Of a stretch of DNA of 64,000 bases, positions 22,407 through 34,504 are shown piece by piece. Positions within the stretch are counted from its first letter, which is position 1. Every line of letters starts with the position of its first letter. The notes below the pieces were generated by a model, which saw only the letters and a program-made list of their open reading frames with translations, was not told the origin of the DNA and made no database searches. The translations under genes were made by a program, and so were the position numbers. This DNA is from Lineus longissimus (Eukaryota; Nemertea; Pilidiophora; Heteronemertea; Lineidae). The DNA is taken from positions 18,173,292 through 18,237,291 of the forward strand of contig NC_088312.1 in the NCBI RefSeq assembly GCF_910592395.1, written 5' to 3'.

Positions 22407-24628
22407 CAAACTAGTATTGGGCAATTCGCCTAACAGCAAATTGCAGACCATATCCCTGGTGAAAGTATTTTGTCATGTTGAGAAATAGGTTTGCACCAGG
22501 ATATAACCAGATAAATCAGAGGCAAATAACCCTGAATAACCAGCTGAATTAGGTTGTGACAGTAGGTGCATCATAAAAACTAGAATTAGCGATGGTTCTG
22601 GGACTGCAACAACTCAGCATATGGATGGTCAGAATCCAGCAGACAACAAGCAAATGTAATCTGAATCTCAACATCTTTCGTATCTTTTGATGAGTTTTCT
22701 GGTCGAGTGAGGGAAACCAGTTGGCCATCTGATATGGCTGGTGGGGATGAAAGCTCCCAATGTTGGGACGACCAATAATACATTGCGTCTCCACAGTATT
22801 TATATTATAATACCTCCCTCCATGCACACATGGTTCTGCTGCCAATTTTTTCTTCAAATGATCTAGGTGTCAATCATGCACTTGTGGGTACTGGCACCAC
22901 GTAGGTAACTTCTGATCTGATCTTAAGTGGCAGGTTTTTGGTGCTTTGTCCTGGTGCTCATTTTTAAGATGACAAAACACTATCACCAGGGATATGGTCT
23001 GCAATTGCTGTTAGGAAAGTCACAACCTGGGGACAAAAAATAAATGTGATTTAGACTTCACATTCCTTTGAAGTGTAGGTTGCAACATCCCAGGCCATTG
23101 ATGCATGCATGGTCACAACATAGGGGCAACCGGGAATCATGGCAAGGATTTTTACAACCATTCTTTTGAGGTGTAGATTGTGATGTGAGGGAAGTGTCTT
23201 GATCTCTACATGAAATTCCTTCGACATGGTGCAACAAACCAGTCCAGTAGATATATACATGGTCATAGCATACGGCATCGAGACAACCAGTATGCAAGGT
23301 TACGGCCAGGCCCAAGGGGTATGACCGATCAGCACTAAGAGTAAAAACGTAAAATGCAATAATATCTTTTTAAACTAACTGCCACAGTAGGTTTATTTAT
23401 TCAGTCTTTTTGAAGTAAAAGTATTACAGTGAAAAGAACGAAATACGGCTGGAATATTATACTGGTTTGTCTTCGGACGGCAAATTCAGCACTGCACCGA
23501 TGTCAAGGTTAAGACGGTTATACGACTTTGCCTCATCAGCTCCTCGTGGTCAAGGCTCCTATATCCGTGACTGATGCGGTCGCAGAACAGAACAGATGCT
23601 GATCATCCCCGTCACTGCGTCAGGCTGTAAAACAGAGCGAGGAAATATTTTAACTTCACCAAAAGTTTTATCATTCATTATTCAGACCAACAGACACTGA
23701 CTACCTGCTAATAGTCTATGAATTTCATTGTCATAATTCAGAACAAACACTTATCACCTTTGCTGACAATATTTCAGAAGGTGTGTACATTCGTGTGTCC
23801 ATTTACACTGCACGTGTATACGTGCTTTACTGTACATTTCTACAGGAGTGAGCAGGATGTACAGAAAAACGATCTCCAAAACTGTTGCTTTCAGCACTCG
23901 CGACACGTTAAGCGAGGTTTTAGCAATTATTTTCAGTGAAGGTATATCTCATGTGTAGAGTCTGGGTGATTTTGAGACATTCTTAGGTGTTTAAGGCGCA
24001 CAGTTTGATGAAACTTGCCCGAATTCGTAATTTTTTTGATGAATGTATATCCGCCATTGCGGGGATCTGGAAACTTTCGGATGACAAGTTTGCCTCAAAA
24101 GATGGACGTGCTCCCTATAATCACCCAAACTAACAGCGAATATATATTCTTAAGATCCTTTTCTTGACCTCTGATGAGTTAATTTTGTCTGATGCAGTGT
24201 TTCAACACAAATTTGAGGGCGATTACAATCACGAAAAAATCACACTCACCCAGTCTAGAATGCATAGACGAAATGTCTGTTGGCTCTTCCATGTAGCGGG
24301 TATCCTCCCACCTGTTCAGGTCGGGACAGATCAACGTTGAGCAACTTGCCCAATCGGTAAAAACGCGGGAGGCAGTGCTATTACCGGAACGGTTCAGAAC
24401 CGGCGATTTTCATCAAAAATCACCCGAAAACTAAAAAAGTAAGCAACGGCTGCAAAAATAAAGTACACGTTGTTCGTTAGCAGGTTATGAAACGTAACCT
24501 AACCAAATTTCAGGTCGTTCCGTGCGGCAGTTTCGGAGATACGTGTCGAAAACCACATCCCTCGGGTCCTGGCGATCGGCTCAGTAAAAACAATAGACCA
24601 TATCCACGGAGTTGTGGATATGGTCTAA
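22407..24628 (+). mobile_element. 2.2-kb dispersed repeat, copy A (uninterrupted)
   Basis: The segment begins CAAACTAGTATTGGGC and ends with the hairpin TAGACCATATCCAC (24594-24607) / complement (24614-24627). A second copy in inverse orientation lies at 52729-59967. Both stop at the same terminal sequences, so the unit behaves as a discrete mobile repeat. Copy A splits the 174-bp satellite, which continues on both sides with little or no loss. Inside, an inverted repeat of about 50 bp (CCTAACAGCAAATTGCAGAC and complement) bounds 22431-23015 and may be a nested MITE. ORFs of 65-102 codons (22549-22857, 23051-23315) recur in copy B with changes, but I recognise no protein. Confidence 0.8.
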
Positions 24629-25010
24629 CAAGGTTCTTGATCGAGACACTTTGGTCCTGTTGGCAGTTGTTTACAGCCAGGTGATGCATGGTCTTAGTAG
24701 GTTGTGACATCATAATATCGAGCGATTGGATGTTGTTGAGAAACTTGACATATGGCAATATTGTCCACAGGGACATGGTCTTATACCAAGGTTGTGACAT
24801 CATATCATGCAAGGTTCTTGATCGAGACACTTTGGTTGTGTTGGCAGTTGTCTACAGATAATGCATTGTCTTAGTAGGTTGTGACATCATATCGAGCGAT
24901 TGGATGTTGTTAAGACACTTGACATATGGCAATATTGTCCACAGGGACATGGTCTTATACCGAGGTTGTGACATCATCAAGTAAGGTTCTTGATCGAGAC
25001 AACGTTTAGG
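24629..25010. repeat. 174-bp satellite array, right part
   Basis: About two further units of the same satellite, starting GGTTCTTGATCGAG and with the same phrase order as the left array. A small insertion (GCC at about 24677) and a duplicated AT distinguish them. The array ends near 25000 at GATCGAGACAACG. Confidence 0.8.
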
Positions 25011-25149
25011 TAAACTCCGCCACGCCATCTCTGTAAATTTCCTGAATAGGACTCCGACGAGTGGACAATACTGGCTACACATTTTCTGATAATTTATGCC
25101 TGGTGCCTGTTCTTTTCTCGAAGGAGAACGGATCAGTCTATGGTCGTGA

Positions 25150-25290
25150 CCTTGACATGCCTACATCAAGCTAGCCCGATTTTTTCCAGCCCGAAACAAG
25201 CCAGCCCGAGATTTCATCCCGAGGTTTCATCCCGAATCAAGCCAGCCCAAAATTCCAGCCCGAACTTTTTTACCCGAGTAACCATAGTTT
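25150..25290. repeat. Short CAGCCCGA repeat cluster
   Basis: The phrase AGCCCGA or ATCCCGA recurs about eight times within 130 bp, separated by short A/T or CAAG spacers. It is a degenerate local duplication with no coding potential. Confidence 0.6.
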
Positions 25291-25369
25291 ACTCGGGTTG
25301 GCAAATATAAAATATGGAATGCAGGTACATGCCACCGCGATGATTCCTTTGAGGCGCCAGTGCCCACCT

Positions 25370-26010
25370 ACTGGCGGCGTAACAAGTGGCCCCTGTACCA
25401 TTTGCTCAGCTGGGATTCATAACAAGAGGTGCTAAGGTCAAACTGGTCAGCTGGAGGATCTCCGATAGTATAACAAGAGGCGCCAATGACCATTTTACTC
25501 TGCTGACATTTATTTTTTGAAAAACAAGAGGCCCCCCGTGCCATCTACTCACCTTTGATTGATCTTTGGCACAAATATGGACACTAATGCCAACTGCTCG
25601 GCTGGAATTGTTTTTTTTCTATAACTAGAGGTGCCTGTACCCATTACTCAGCTGAAATCCACTGACTAGAGGTCCATGTACCGTCACTCAGCTGGGATTG
25701 ATCATTAGCATAACAAGAGTAACAAAGGCCTACTGCTCGGCTGAAATCGTTTTTTTAGTATAACAAGAAGCGCTAGTGCCCGTTACTCAGCTGAAATCTA
25801 TTTTTGCATAACAAGAGGCGTACCGTGTGCTCAGCTGGGCTTCATCCTTGGCACAACAAGAGGCGATAAGAGCCTACTGCTCAGCTAAAATTGATTTTTT
25901 TTTTAGTATAAGAAGAGGCGCTAGGACCCGCAACTCAGCTGATATCTATTTTCGCATAACAAGAGGCCCCCGTGCCGTATGCTCAGATGGGATTCATCCT
26001 TGACATACCA
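25370..26010. repeat. Degenerate minisatellite, unit about 45-60 bp
   Basis: The phrase (A)TAACAAGAGGCGC, alternating with CTCAGCTG(A/G)(A/G)AT, repeats about twelve times with irregular spacing. Units are old and diverged, with T-runs of different length. No ORF passes through them. Confidence 0.65.
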
Positions 26011-26512
26011 AGTTTTCGAGATCTAAGCACTTTTTAACTGCCTATCACCTCCAAGTGTGCTAGACACCTGCTGATTGGACAGTTTTCGAGATCTGAGCAC
26101 TTTTATGCTCGCCTACCCCCCTCGACCGGGGCCGATTTTCGACTCTGGGATGGGCTTCACGCAAAAGGTAAAAGATGTCCCCGAGGTTTTACGACGAATT
26201 ATTATGCTCAGACTACCTGCCTATCACCTCCAAGTGTGCTGGACCCCTGCTGATTGGACAGTTTTCGAGATCTGAGCACTTTTATGTCCCCGAGGTTTTA
26301 CGACGGATTATTTGCTCAGACATCGCTGAAACCAGTTGGAGAAGACCTGCGGTTACAGACAGGTCGTCATCATTGTATTTACGCATGCGCGAGTAACCGG
26401 ATGTAAACAATTCCACGTGTTTTACGAATGAAGCATCTGATCTGGTACTCAACTTGGCCACCAGGAGGCCAAAACTAAAATAGGTAAAAAAGTGCAATAT
26501 CTCGTTTATAAG
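26011..26512. other. Duplicated non-coding blocks and 5' flank of the Mutator-like element
   Basis: A block of about 75 bp (GCTGATTGGACAGTTTTCGAGATCTGAGCAC) occurs near 26068 and 26248, and GTCCCCGAGGTTTTACGACG near 26177 and 26285. The final 60 bp (GGCCACCAGGAGGCC...GCAATATCTCG) is the dispersed repeat seen again at 32517-32570; it is the target of the following insertion. Confidence 0.5.
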
Positions 26513-29500
26513 GGGTTGGTTCTGAAAGCGGCATTGGCACTGACATTGGCATTGGCATTGGCATTGGCAATCTGCCAAATTCCGAAATAACACCAAAATA
26601 ACACCATTTATTAGTGACCATTGTTCATGAATATTCTTTAGACAGGAGAAGTAACACCAAATTTAATATTGAAAGATTTCCCGACGATGTATTACATTTA
26701 TATGTACATGTGGGCACCTGGTCTGCCGCCGACCTGATGACGTCACACGCGGGAAAAGAAAGCATGGCCGAAGACATGGAGGCGAGCCCCGAGAAGTCAC
26801 CGGGTTTCTACCGACGTTATTATGAATTACAGATGAGTAACAAAAGGTATAGTTACAGTTGATGTAGTCATTTAGGCCTCCTACCGTACTAGGAGACCAA
26901 ATTTTGCACAAAAGTGATGATGGCGTCCGGCATGCAGGCTTCTAAGTTCTGTCGGCGTGCTGATGCTGCTGCTGCTTCATAAATAAATAGTACTTACGCA
27001 TCTAAGCATGCCGAGCGGGATCGGAGAGGGGGTCAATAACTTAGGATGTCATTTGCGTACGCGGTAGGCCTTTTTTGCGTATGGGCCCGGGGGGGGCTAG
27101 TGAAGGGTCCTGAAAATCTGAAAAAGGTGCGTACTAAATGAACGACCTCTAGGGTGACCGCCCTGTGTTCCTGTGGACATGATGATACCAGCAGTCTAAA
27201 CCTTGGTTCCTTTTTCAGAATCGGAAGAGCTCGCTATGAAGTAACCGTCAGTAACAGTGAGCCAAGCATATGCTCAAAGCCAAAGAGGAAGAAACTCGAT
27301 GCACACAGGACTTTGTGTTTTGATTTAGATTCCGATGAGCTGCCAGACCTGAAGCCTGCACGCAGAGAAAAACCAAAATGTGAATCAAAAACACTCCAAC
27401 AATTGGGCGGCAAAAGTGAACCGATAGACATTGATAGGTAAGAATAATCAGCACACGTTCCTTATGAGGACCCACCACTTTGATTTTTCTCCTAATTTCC
27501 CCCGTTTTATTTCAGTCTTGACGACATCATAGAAGATAACAACCTCTGTTGCAAGCGTTCAACCAGAGGAAGCTCAAGCATACGTAAAGACAGAAACTGA
27601 TGATGTTGTGTTGCTTTCATCTGACTCTGACGTAGAGGTGTCTGCTTCTGATGAGACCTCATACCTTCATGACAATGAGGACTTTCCTATACTCCCCTAC
27701 ACATGTAACAAGAAGAGAACAGACTCTTCTTCAATTGTCAGTTTGATTCTGGACTGTACTTCCAAGATGAAATATGTGTGCAAGACAGTACCGGTTCATA
27801 TCAATAAGAATTGTACGTTCCTGATTGATAGCCATTCTTTGGGTTGTCCTGAGGACCTAAGATGTGATGACATGAAGGCATGGGTTTTGATGAAAACTTA
27901 TGTCACAAAGCACATTGTTATCAATGGCGAACATGTTTGTCAGGTTGCAAGTAACAGTGGTGGCTCTTGCCATACGTTCACCAAGCGGTCATACCGCAAC
28001 AAGTCATCACCAGATTTAACAAAGGTGATTGCAGATCTTAAAGATCACAGTGGTAAAGCAGAGAAAATTGTATTTGTGAGGTATTCATTTTCCGGCGAGG
28101 AACATGATGTTGTTCCCAAACCTCATGGAAAGTGTACAAAACAACAAACACCTTATGCAAGAACCATGCCAAGTGTAATTCAGAAATTAAAGAAAGAAAT
28201 CGCCATTGATAACAACAAGAGTGCACTTTTTGGTGTAAATGAATCGGCTGGTGGCCTTTTAAATGCCACATCTTTGGGAAGTTTGCCGACAAATGTGAAT
28301 CAGGCTAAAAAGTTAAAACAACAGGTGAAACCTGCTAAGAGTGCTGATCCCCTTGAAAATGTAATAGTTATGCAAAAAGAGCAGAAAGAGCGGTTTATTC
28401 AAAGTGTGAGTAGTGTGTCCACTGGTGATGCTGATGGAAAAAAAGGCCAGCCTGTTGTATACCTGTTTAATGAATGGCAGCTTGATAACATTCAGAAATT
28501 TTGTACAGGCTCATCGTGTGATGTACTGGGTGTGGATGTCACATTCAAATTTGGACCCTTCTATTTGTGTGTAACATCTCACCGGCACCTTCATCTTGTT
28601 TCCGAGGATGGGTTAACTAGTCCTGTAATGATTGGTCCAGTAATGGTCCACAAAGTCAAGGACTTTGGTACTTTTCTCAAGTTCTTCCAGTCAATGACAT
28701 CTGCCAAACCCACACTCAAAAATAACTTGAAGAGTTATGGCACTGATGGTGAAAAAGTTATTTATGATGCCTTGTCATGGGAGTTCCCATTTGCTGTGCA
28801 CTTTAGGTGCAAGGAACATGTTGTGAAAAATATTCAGCGCATGTTTCTTAAGCACTCGTACCCAAAGGTTATCCAAAACAAAATTATCCATGATATTTTT
28901 GGATCTGACAGCCAGTCTGGTGGTGGTCTAATTCACTGCAGTGAGGTAGATTTCAGTAGAGAGGTTGAAAAGCTAGGAAAACAGTGGGATAAGCTGGAGG
29001 CTGATGCTGGTTTAAAGTGTAGCTTTAAACAGATATTTGAACAATATTTTGCCAAGGTTGTACGCGACAACATGCTTGTATACAAGTAACGGGAAGTTGG
29101 TGTCGAGACTAAGGTCTACAGTCAAAATGCTCAAGAGTCAGCAAATGCCATCTTGAGGCGTTTCATGCACTTCCAGCAAAATGATGTAGATATGTTTATT
29201 AACCAACTGAAGAGGTGTGTAAATGAACAAAGAAATAATGTAGAGGAAGCCTTTATGGGTAAAGGGAAATGGAGGTTGAGGCCTGAGTACTCGCATTTGA
29301 AAGTCAGCACGGTAGACTTTTTCAAGGCATCAACAAGTGAAAGAGAATCGCTGTTAACAGCAATGCACACTGCACCAATGGTGTCTAGAAGTACGCCTAA
29401 CATTGGCAATACACAGAGAATCTCAATGCATGTTGAAGAGAGTGCAAATGTCAAAGATCTTGCTCCTTTGGAACCGTTACTTCATCACGGGTATACTCAG

Positions 29501-32236
29501 TTCGAGTTGTCGCAATGTAACAACAAAGCAATTCGCCTAGTGAAAGATAACCTGGTCAAAACTGTTGGAAAAGATGGGAAGTTGAAATGGGTTTCATCAG
29601 ATCGTGATTCTATTCTTCCACATGTTGTTAATTATGAAGGGCAAGGAAGATATGTATGTGACAAATCTTGCCCAGCTTTTCAGGGAAAGCAGTTTTGCGC
29701 CCATATTTTGGCGTCTGCTACCATAGATAATCAAGTGACTGAACTTGTAGAATACACGGTGAACTTCGGTAAAAAGTCTCTGACAAAAGTAGGTGATGTA
29801 GGCATGTCAAAATCTGCTGGTTGCAAAGTCCCACCACGTACAAGAAAGCGTAAACATAGTCAGCAACCTGCTAGCAGCGTGTCTTCCCAACCTGCTAGCA
29901 CTGTGTCGTCCCAACCTGCTGGCACTGTGTCTTCCCAACCTGCTAGCAGCGTGTCTTCTACAAGTTCAGTGGGAAACAATAACTGCACTTTTTTCTAATT
30001 CCTGGCAATAGTAACAATACTGGAATAGGTCAACCATCTCAACTGTTAACTCATTTGCCGAATTCGCAACAGCTGAATAAACTCGGCCAGCCAGGTCTGA
30101 CTACCAATAATGTTAAATTACCACCAAAGCCACCATTGCAAATGGCTCCCAATGAGCCATATACGCTGGTGAAACTGAAGGGAAACATATCAGTTTGTGC
30201 TGGGTGCAGGAAAAAGTTCAACGGTGATGATGCGATGCCATGCCCAGATGATTTCGTCGTTTGTCACAAGCAAAGAGATTGGTACCCGAATTGTAATAGG
30301 ACGATGTGGAATCTGGGAGCATCCAACAATAAATTCTACCACTTTCTGCGAAATTGTATTGTGCGTGGGGACCCGTCCTTCACAGTGAACAAATTCATTT
30401 TTATTGCTGGTGTTCTCACAGATAGTGTAAAGAAGGTGTTGGGTGAAGAGTTCAATGTCAAAATTCCACATCAGTAGTACGTAACCTAGTTCTAACAGTA
30501 CGTATATAGCAGGTACAACCAGTATAATGTGGTATGTTTACTCTTGTTTTTGTGAGGCAAATGAATACTAAAGGTTCACTTGCATGTATCAATTTATGGT
30601 ACCAGTCAGTTTCTTTTCTGCTGTCCAAGAACTGAATAAATACTATGTTAAATAGAGGTTGTTCCAAAATATGCTCAAGCAAATCTGATATTGGTCGGTA
30701 AGCTTCTTCCAGGCATGCCAGGATCTGAGAAAAACTTCCTGCTACCCAGGTCTGCCAGTTTATTGCTTCAACCTCATTTGGGTCTCCTTATATTCTTATG
30801 TAATCTATCGTCCATTTGTAGTATGGAATCATATCATTGTTTTAAGCCAACTACTGATCTTGTTACTCTAGAATCCTGTAGGAGAATGTACATGTACAAT
30901 GTAGGTCTGCTTTTCCTTCACAGAGACCAATTGGGAATACTAATCAAACTTGGAAAATTATTACTGAGGTGATTCCTACATGTACAAGATTACAAGTTGT
31001 AGAAACTTGAGAGCCATTTGAATACTCTTCTGCGGGATTACTACAGTGTATAGAAGTTTATTTTTGATATGATGTGTTTTAGTTCTTTGACAGCTGTTTT
31101 ATTATTGTACAGGGTAACCCAGAAAGATTTTCTTTGGTTTGGTGCAATATTCGTCTTAGTCAGTTCTGATCATGTTTTAACCCAATATGGTGATGCACCA
31201 ACAGGTTGAAGTCAATTGTGAGCTTTACACACTCTTAGTCAAAGCCAGTGCATACAAGCCGTTGGGTTACAGCACAACTGTAAACAAACCCTTTTATCAA
31301 TTATGCCAAAATGATAAACCAATCGATGTAAAAAAAACAACAATTGCTCAAGATGTTCTGATCAAAATAAAATTTATTTGTTTATTGAATATAAATTGTT
31401 GGTTTTTATTTGTACTATGTTAGAGGAACTCTTCAATTCACTGACGACTCCTTTCAGGCAGGTCATTGAAGACTATCAAAGACCAGAAGTTCACAAAACT
31501 GATCGATGCCCCCATATCGATCTTGCTGCTCTGAAAGTTGGTGGATTCATTGCCCCCTCATTATAATAAATGCGAGGTCAAAGTTCAATTCTCGGTTCTC
31601 CATCTATATCCATGCCTACTAGAATGGAATTTCCTTCCAAGTCAACACCAGTCATGAGAGGAAGGTCCCAGACGTCCTACTGAATCAATGGCATCGTAGC
31701 TGGCAGTTCCCACAAAAGGATGAAATAACCATTGGGTTTTTTGCACTACATTTTTACTACAGGCTACAGGTACACGCAGTCATTCCTCGACAAAAGTCCA
31801 TGGTTGAGAAGGAGACTCCCAGAGTCTGCCTGCAGGGGTAGAGGGCCTTAAACTAAGCGGGCCTTGAAGAAGGGATAAGCCTAGGAAGTAGGGTTAGTTA
31901 GAGCCGCGTTAGTAGAAGGGTATAAAGCGTTTTCCCCTACTTCATGGCTCATCCCTTCTTTGATACTCCTGTAAATAGCCTTCAGGGTTATATGGCTCAA
32001 CGGACAACTATAGTTTATAGTCATTATTATTAGTCATTATTATTGTTACACCAACTCCCCTGAGCGAGCAAGTAGTCTTTGAATTATTTTGGGCAGCTCT
32101 GTAATAAGCCTTACGAAGGATGTTGCCCGTATGGTCTGCAGCTTATCAAACTTCCATATTTGGTACTCATTTGGCAGATTGCCAATGCCAATGCCAATGC
32201 CAATGTCAGTGCCAATGCCGCTTTTAGAACCAACCC
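26513..32236 (+). mobile_element. Mutator-like (MULE) DNA transposon with 68-bp TIRs
   Basis: TIRs occupy 26513-26580 and 32169-32236 and differ at one position. They start GGGTTGGTTCTGAAAGCGGC and contain a run of GCATTG hexamers. The perfect 9-bp direct repeat GTTTATAAG flanks both ends (26504-26512 and 32237-32245), the usual MULE target duplication. An uninserted relative of the target is at about 32557-32585 (GCAATATCTCGCTTATTAGTGACTTG). The interior carries a three-exon transposase gene with a SWIM finger (26764-30477), followed by 1.7 kb of non-coding sequence that includes a 27-bp inverted repeat (31868-31893 / 31934-31960). The superfamily is supported both by the 9-bp duplication and by the protein. 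Confidence 0.9.
26764..30477 (+). pseudogene. MULE transposase with SWIM zinc finger, mutated
   Basis: The gene encodes a DDE-type transposase of the element at 26513-32236. Exons are 26764-26846, 27219-27437 and 27516 onward, with GT/AG borders and matching phases. Exon 3 shifts frame by one base near 27545-27555, then reads open to an in-frame TAA at 29087-29089. It continues in the same frame to 29998, and shifts once more at a T6 run near 29990 into the last ORF (to 30477). Candidate catalytic regions are the Asp of VLGVDVTFKFGPFY and of YGTDGEKVIYDAL, followed by HFRCKEHVVKNIQ. A SWIM finger (YVCDKSCPAF...FCAHILA, CxC..CxH type) lies near 29650-29715. A Ser-rich repeat (SSQPAS) follows, then a second Cys cluster, CAGCRKKF, near 30205. 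One stop and two frameshifts make it inactive as assembled, though the homopolymer shift could be an assembly error. Confidence 0.8.
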
Positions 32237-32245
32237 GTTTATAAG

Positions 32246-34502
32246 TGACTTGTTTTTGATGATATTCTTATGGTACTTACTCCAAGCAACGATACATCAC
32301 ATGTCATACCGACTTTGGTTTGACCTATATACTATACATATACTATACATGTACAATGTTTTTTAACCTGGATGAATTCCAAAGCACCAAATATCTTTAG
32401 TGTAACTATGCCTTGTTTCTTAACCGCTAAAGCTATGAACTTGAAATTTGGTACACATGACTCCCTATGTCATATCATCTCGGACACCAAATTTCGATCC
32501 GATCTGATTCTCGACTTGGCCACCAGGGGGCCAAAAATAAAAAAGGTAGAAAGTGCAATATCTCGCTTATTAGTGACTTGTTTTCATGATATTTAGTGAC
32601 TTGCTTTCGATGATATTTTTATAGTAGGTACTCCAAGCAACGATACATCACATGTCGTACTGGGCTTTGGTTTGACCTATATATTATTCAGGTAGAATGT
32701 TCCTTAACCAGGATGATTTCCTAACCACCAAATATCTATACGGTGAGCACAATGGCCCCTGGCCGTTTCATTTCTTTTATCGTCTTAAGTTTTAAGACTA
32801 GTTCGCCATCATGTAATCGGTAAATATTATTGCTTTACGGTCTGGATGATTTAGGGAAAAGTGTAGTAGAAGACGAACAAGTTTTTTTCGTTGATTCTGT
32901 GAGAAAAAGACGCTAACGCTTTGGGCTACCAGTATCCCAGATGCGCAGTGTTGTTCTGCGCCGCTAGAGCTGCATACTACAAGTGTGGACGACAGCCATT
33001 TTATAAGTTTGAAGCGAGACGAACAAGGAATTAAATCACCTTCAATCAATGGTATAAGTCGATCATCCGCTCTTCAGACCAGGTGGTATGTGTTGATTAC
33101 ATTCTTGTGATTGTTTTGAAATTATTAGTTTGTTCTCATTGCCGATTGTTTCAGAAAATGTTGACTATGATTGGAAGGTAAAATGACAAACTTGTCGGAT
33201 TGTCCTTCGGTTTGGAATGGGGAATATTGGTCAATGCAAAGCGCAGTTGTGTTCAAGCTGCCCTGCCAATACGGGTGGCGTAATAATACTGCTAAAGAAC
33301 AATAATAATATGTAAAGTCAAGGACTTGGTGAGCCCCCCTTTAGGTCGGGGGAGCACCCCCGAACCCCCCTACGATAGCGTAACGTTTTTACCCAGTACA
33401 ATGGAGGGGAAACCCCCCCAAACCCCCCATGTTGGGACCATCCATAAAACGGCTGAAAGTAGTTTACTTATTAGCCGCTAGGGTGCAGTATGTCGCTCAC
33501 CCGACACATTTTTGTTTTGGTAATGTAATACATTATGATTGTCCTTATTCACGGGAATCGGGCGTTTCCAGTGATATACGACACAAATGGGTTGTCCTCA
33601 TGCATTCACTTTGGAAAGGCATTTTGAAATAGCTGTTAATGGGGCACGTCATCATCGCGTACATTTGGGAAAAAACTCCCTGACGAGACCGGAGCAAACG
33701 GCTGAAAGTAGTTTAATTATTGGCCGCTAGGGTGCAGAATGTACGTCGCTCACCCGAATTTTTCACGCAACTATAGCTAAATAGAGCTAGTTCTAGTTTG
33801 TGATTCATTTTGATACTTCAGATTTGGGCAGTAGACCAATATAACTTAGTCGTCAGTGTGGTTTTAAGCTGGAAAAACGTATTTGTTTTTCTTAAAGTGC
33901 CTTTTTTGGACGGGTGTGTGCGATTGTTTTGTTTATGTCACGTGACCTCGACCATGTCGACACAAAATTGAAATAAACCACCCTTTTCTGTCATTATTTA
34001 GGACGGATATTTCTCTAATAAAAATATTAATATAATTGGCCAATTTCTTAGGCATATGTAGCAAATTCCCATGAAGATTTAAATTAGATGTTCTCGTAAC
34101 CTGTTACAACTGGTCTGATTTATTAATTCAGCGCTACAACTGGTCTGATTTATTAATTGAGCGCCATTTTGAAAAACCAAAAAAAAATTGTTTGTAGGAT
34201 ATACAATAGTTACTCTCTTTATTTCTCATCATCATTCATTATATACTCCCGCACACACGTGTATCTTAAGAGCCCCTCCTAAAGGGGGGCTTATGATGAA
34301 TTGTAGCAGTGTGTGTCAGAAATTATGTGATGTCTATTCGATTTGACGATCCCGAAGTTTCGAGAATACGTCAAAATGGCGGATGCCGTCATCGGAGATT
34401 AGCGTCAAGCCGGAACCTTTCCTTACACTATGCGCTTTTAAACTCATGTTAACGGCTTATAATGACCCAGACGCTACTCATTGGGTAAACATCCACTAAA
34501 AA
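32246..34502. other. Dispersed repeats, no supported gene
   Basis: Blocks around 32260-32370 and 32590-32740 are near copies (TACTCCAAGCAACGATACATCACATG). GGTGAGCACAATGGCCCCTGG at 32740 matches the repeat phrase at 37480. Another pair, ACGGCTGAAAGTAGTTTA...CGCTAGGGTGCAG, lies near 33450 and 33698. C-rich tracts (ACCCCCGAACCCCCC) lie at 33350-33430, and a short duplication (TGGTCTGATTTATTAATT) at 34111-34165. I see no coding sequence. Confidence 0.5.
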
Positions 34503-34504
34503 TA

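Noticed and set aside
22549-23315. Minus-strand ORFs of 65 to 102 codons as genes
   Set aside because: They recur in copy B of the 2.2-kb repeat with indels and have no recognised domain.
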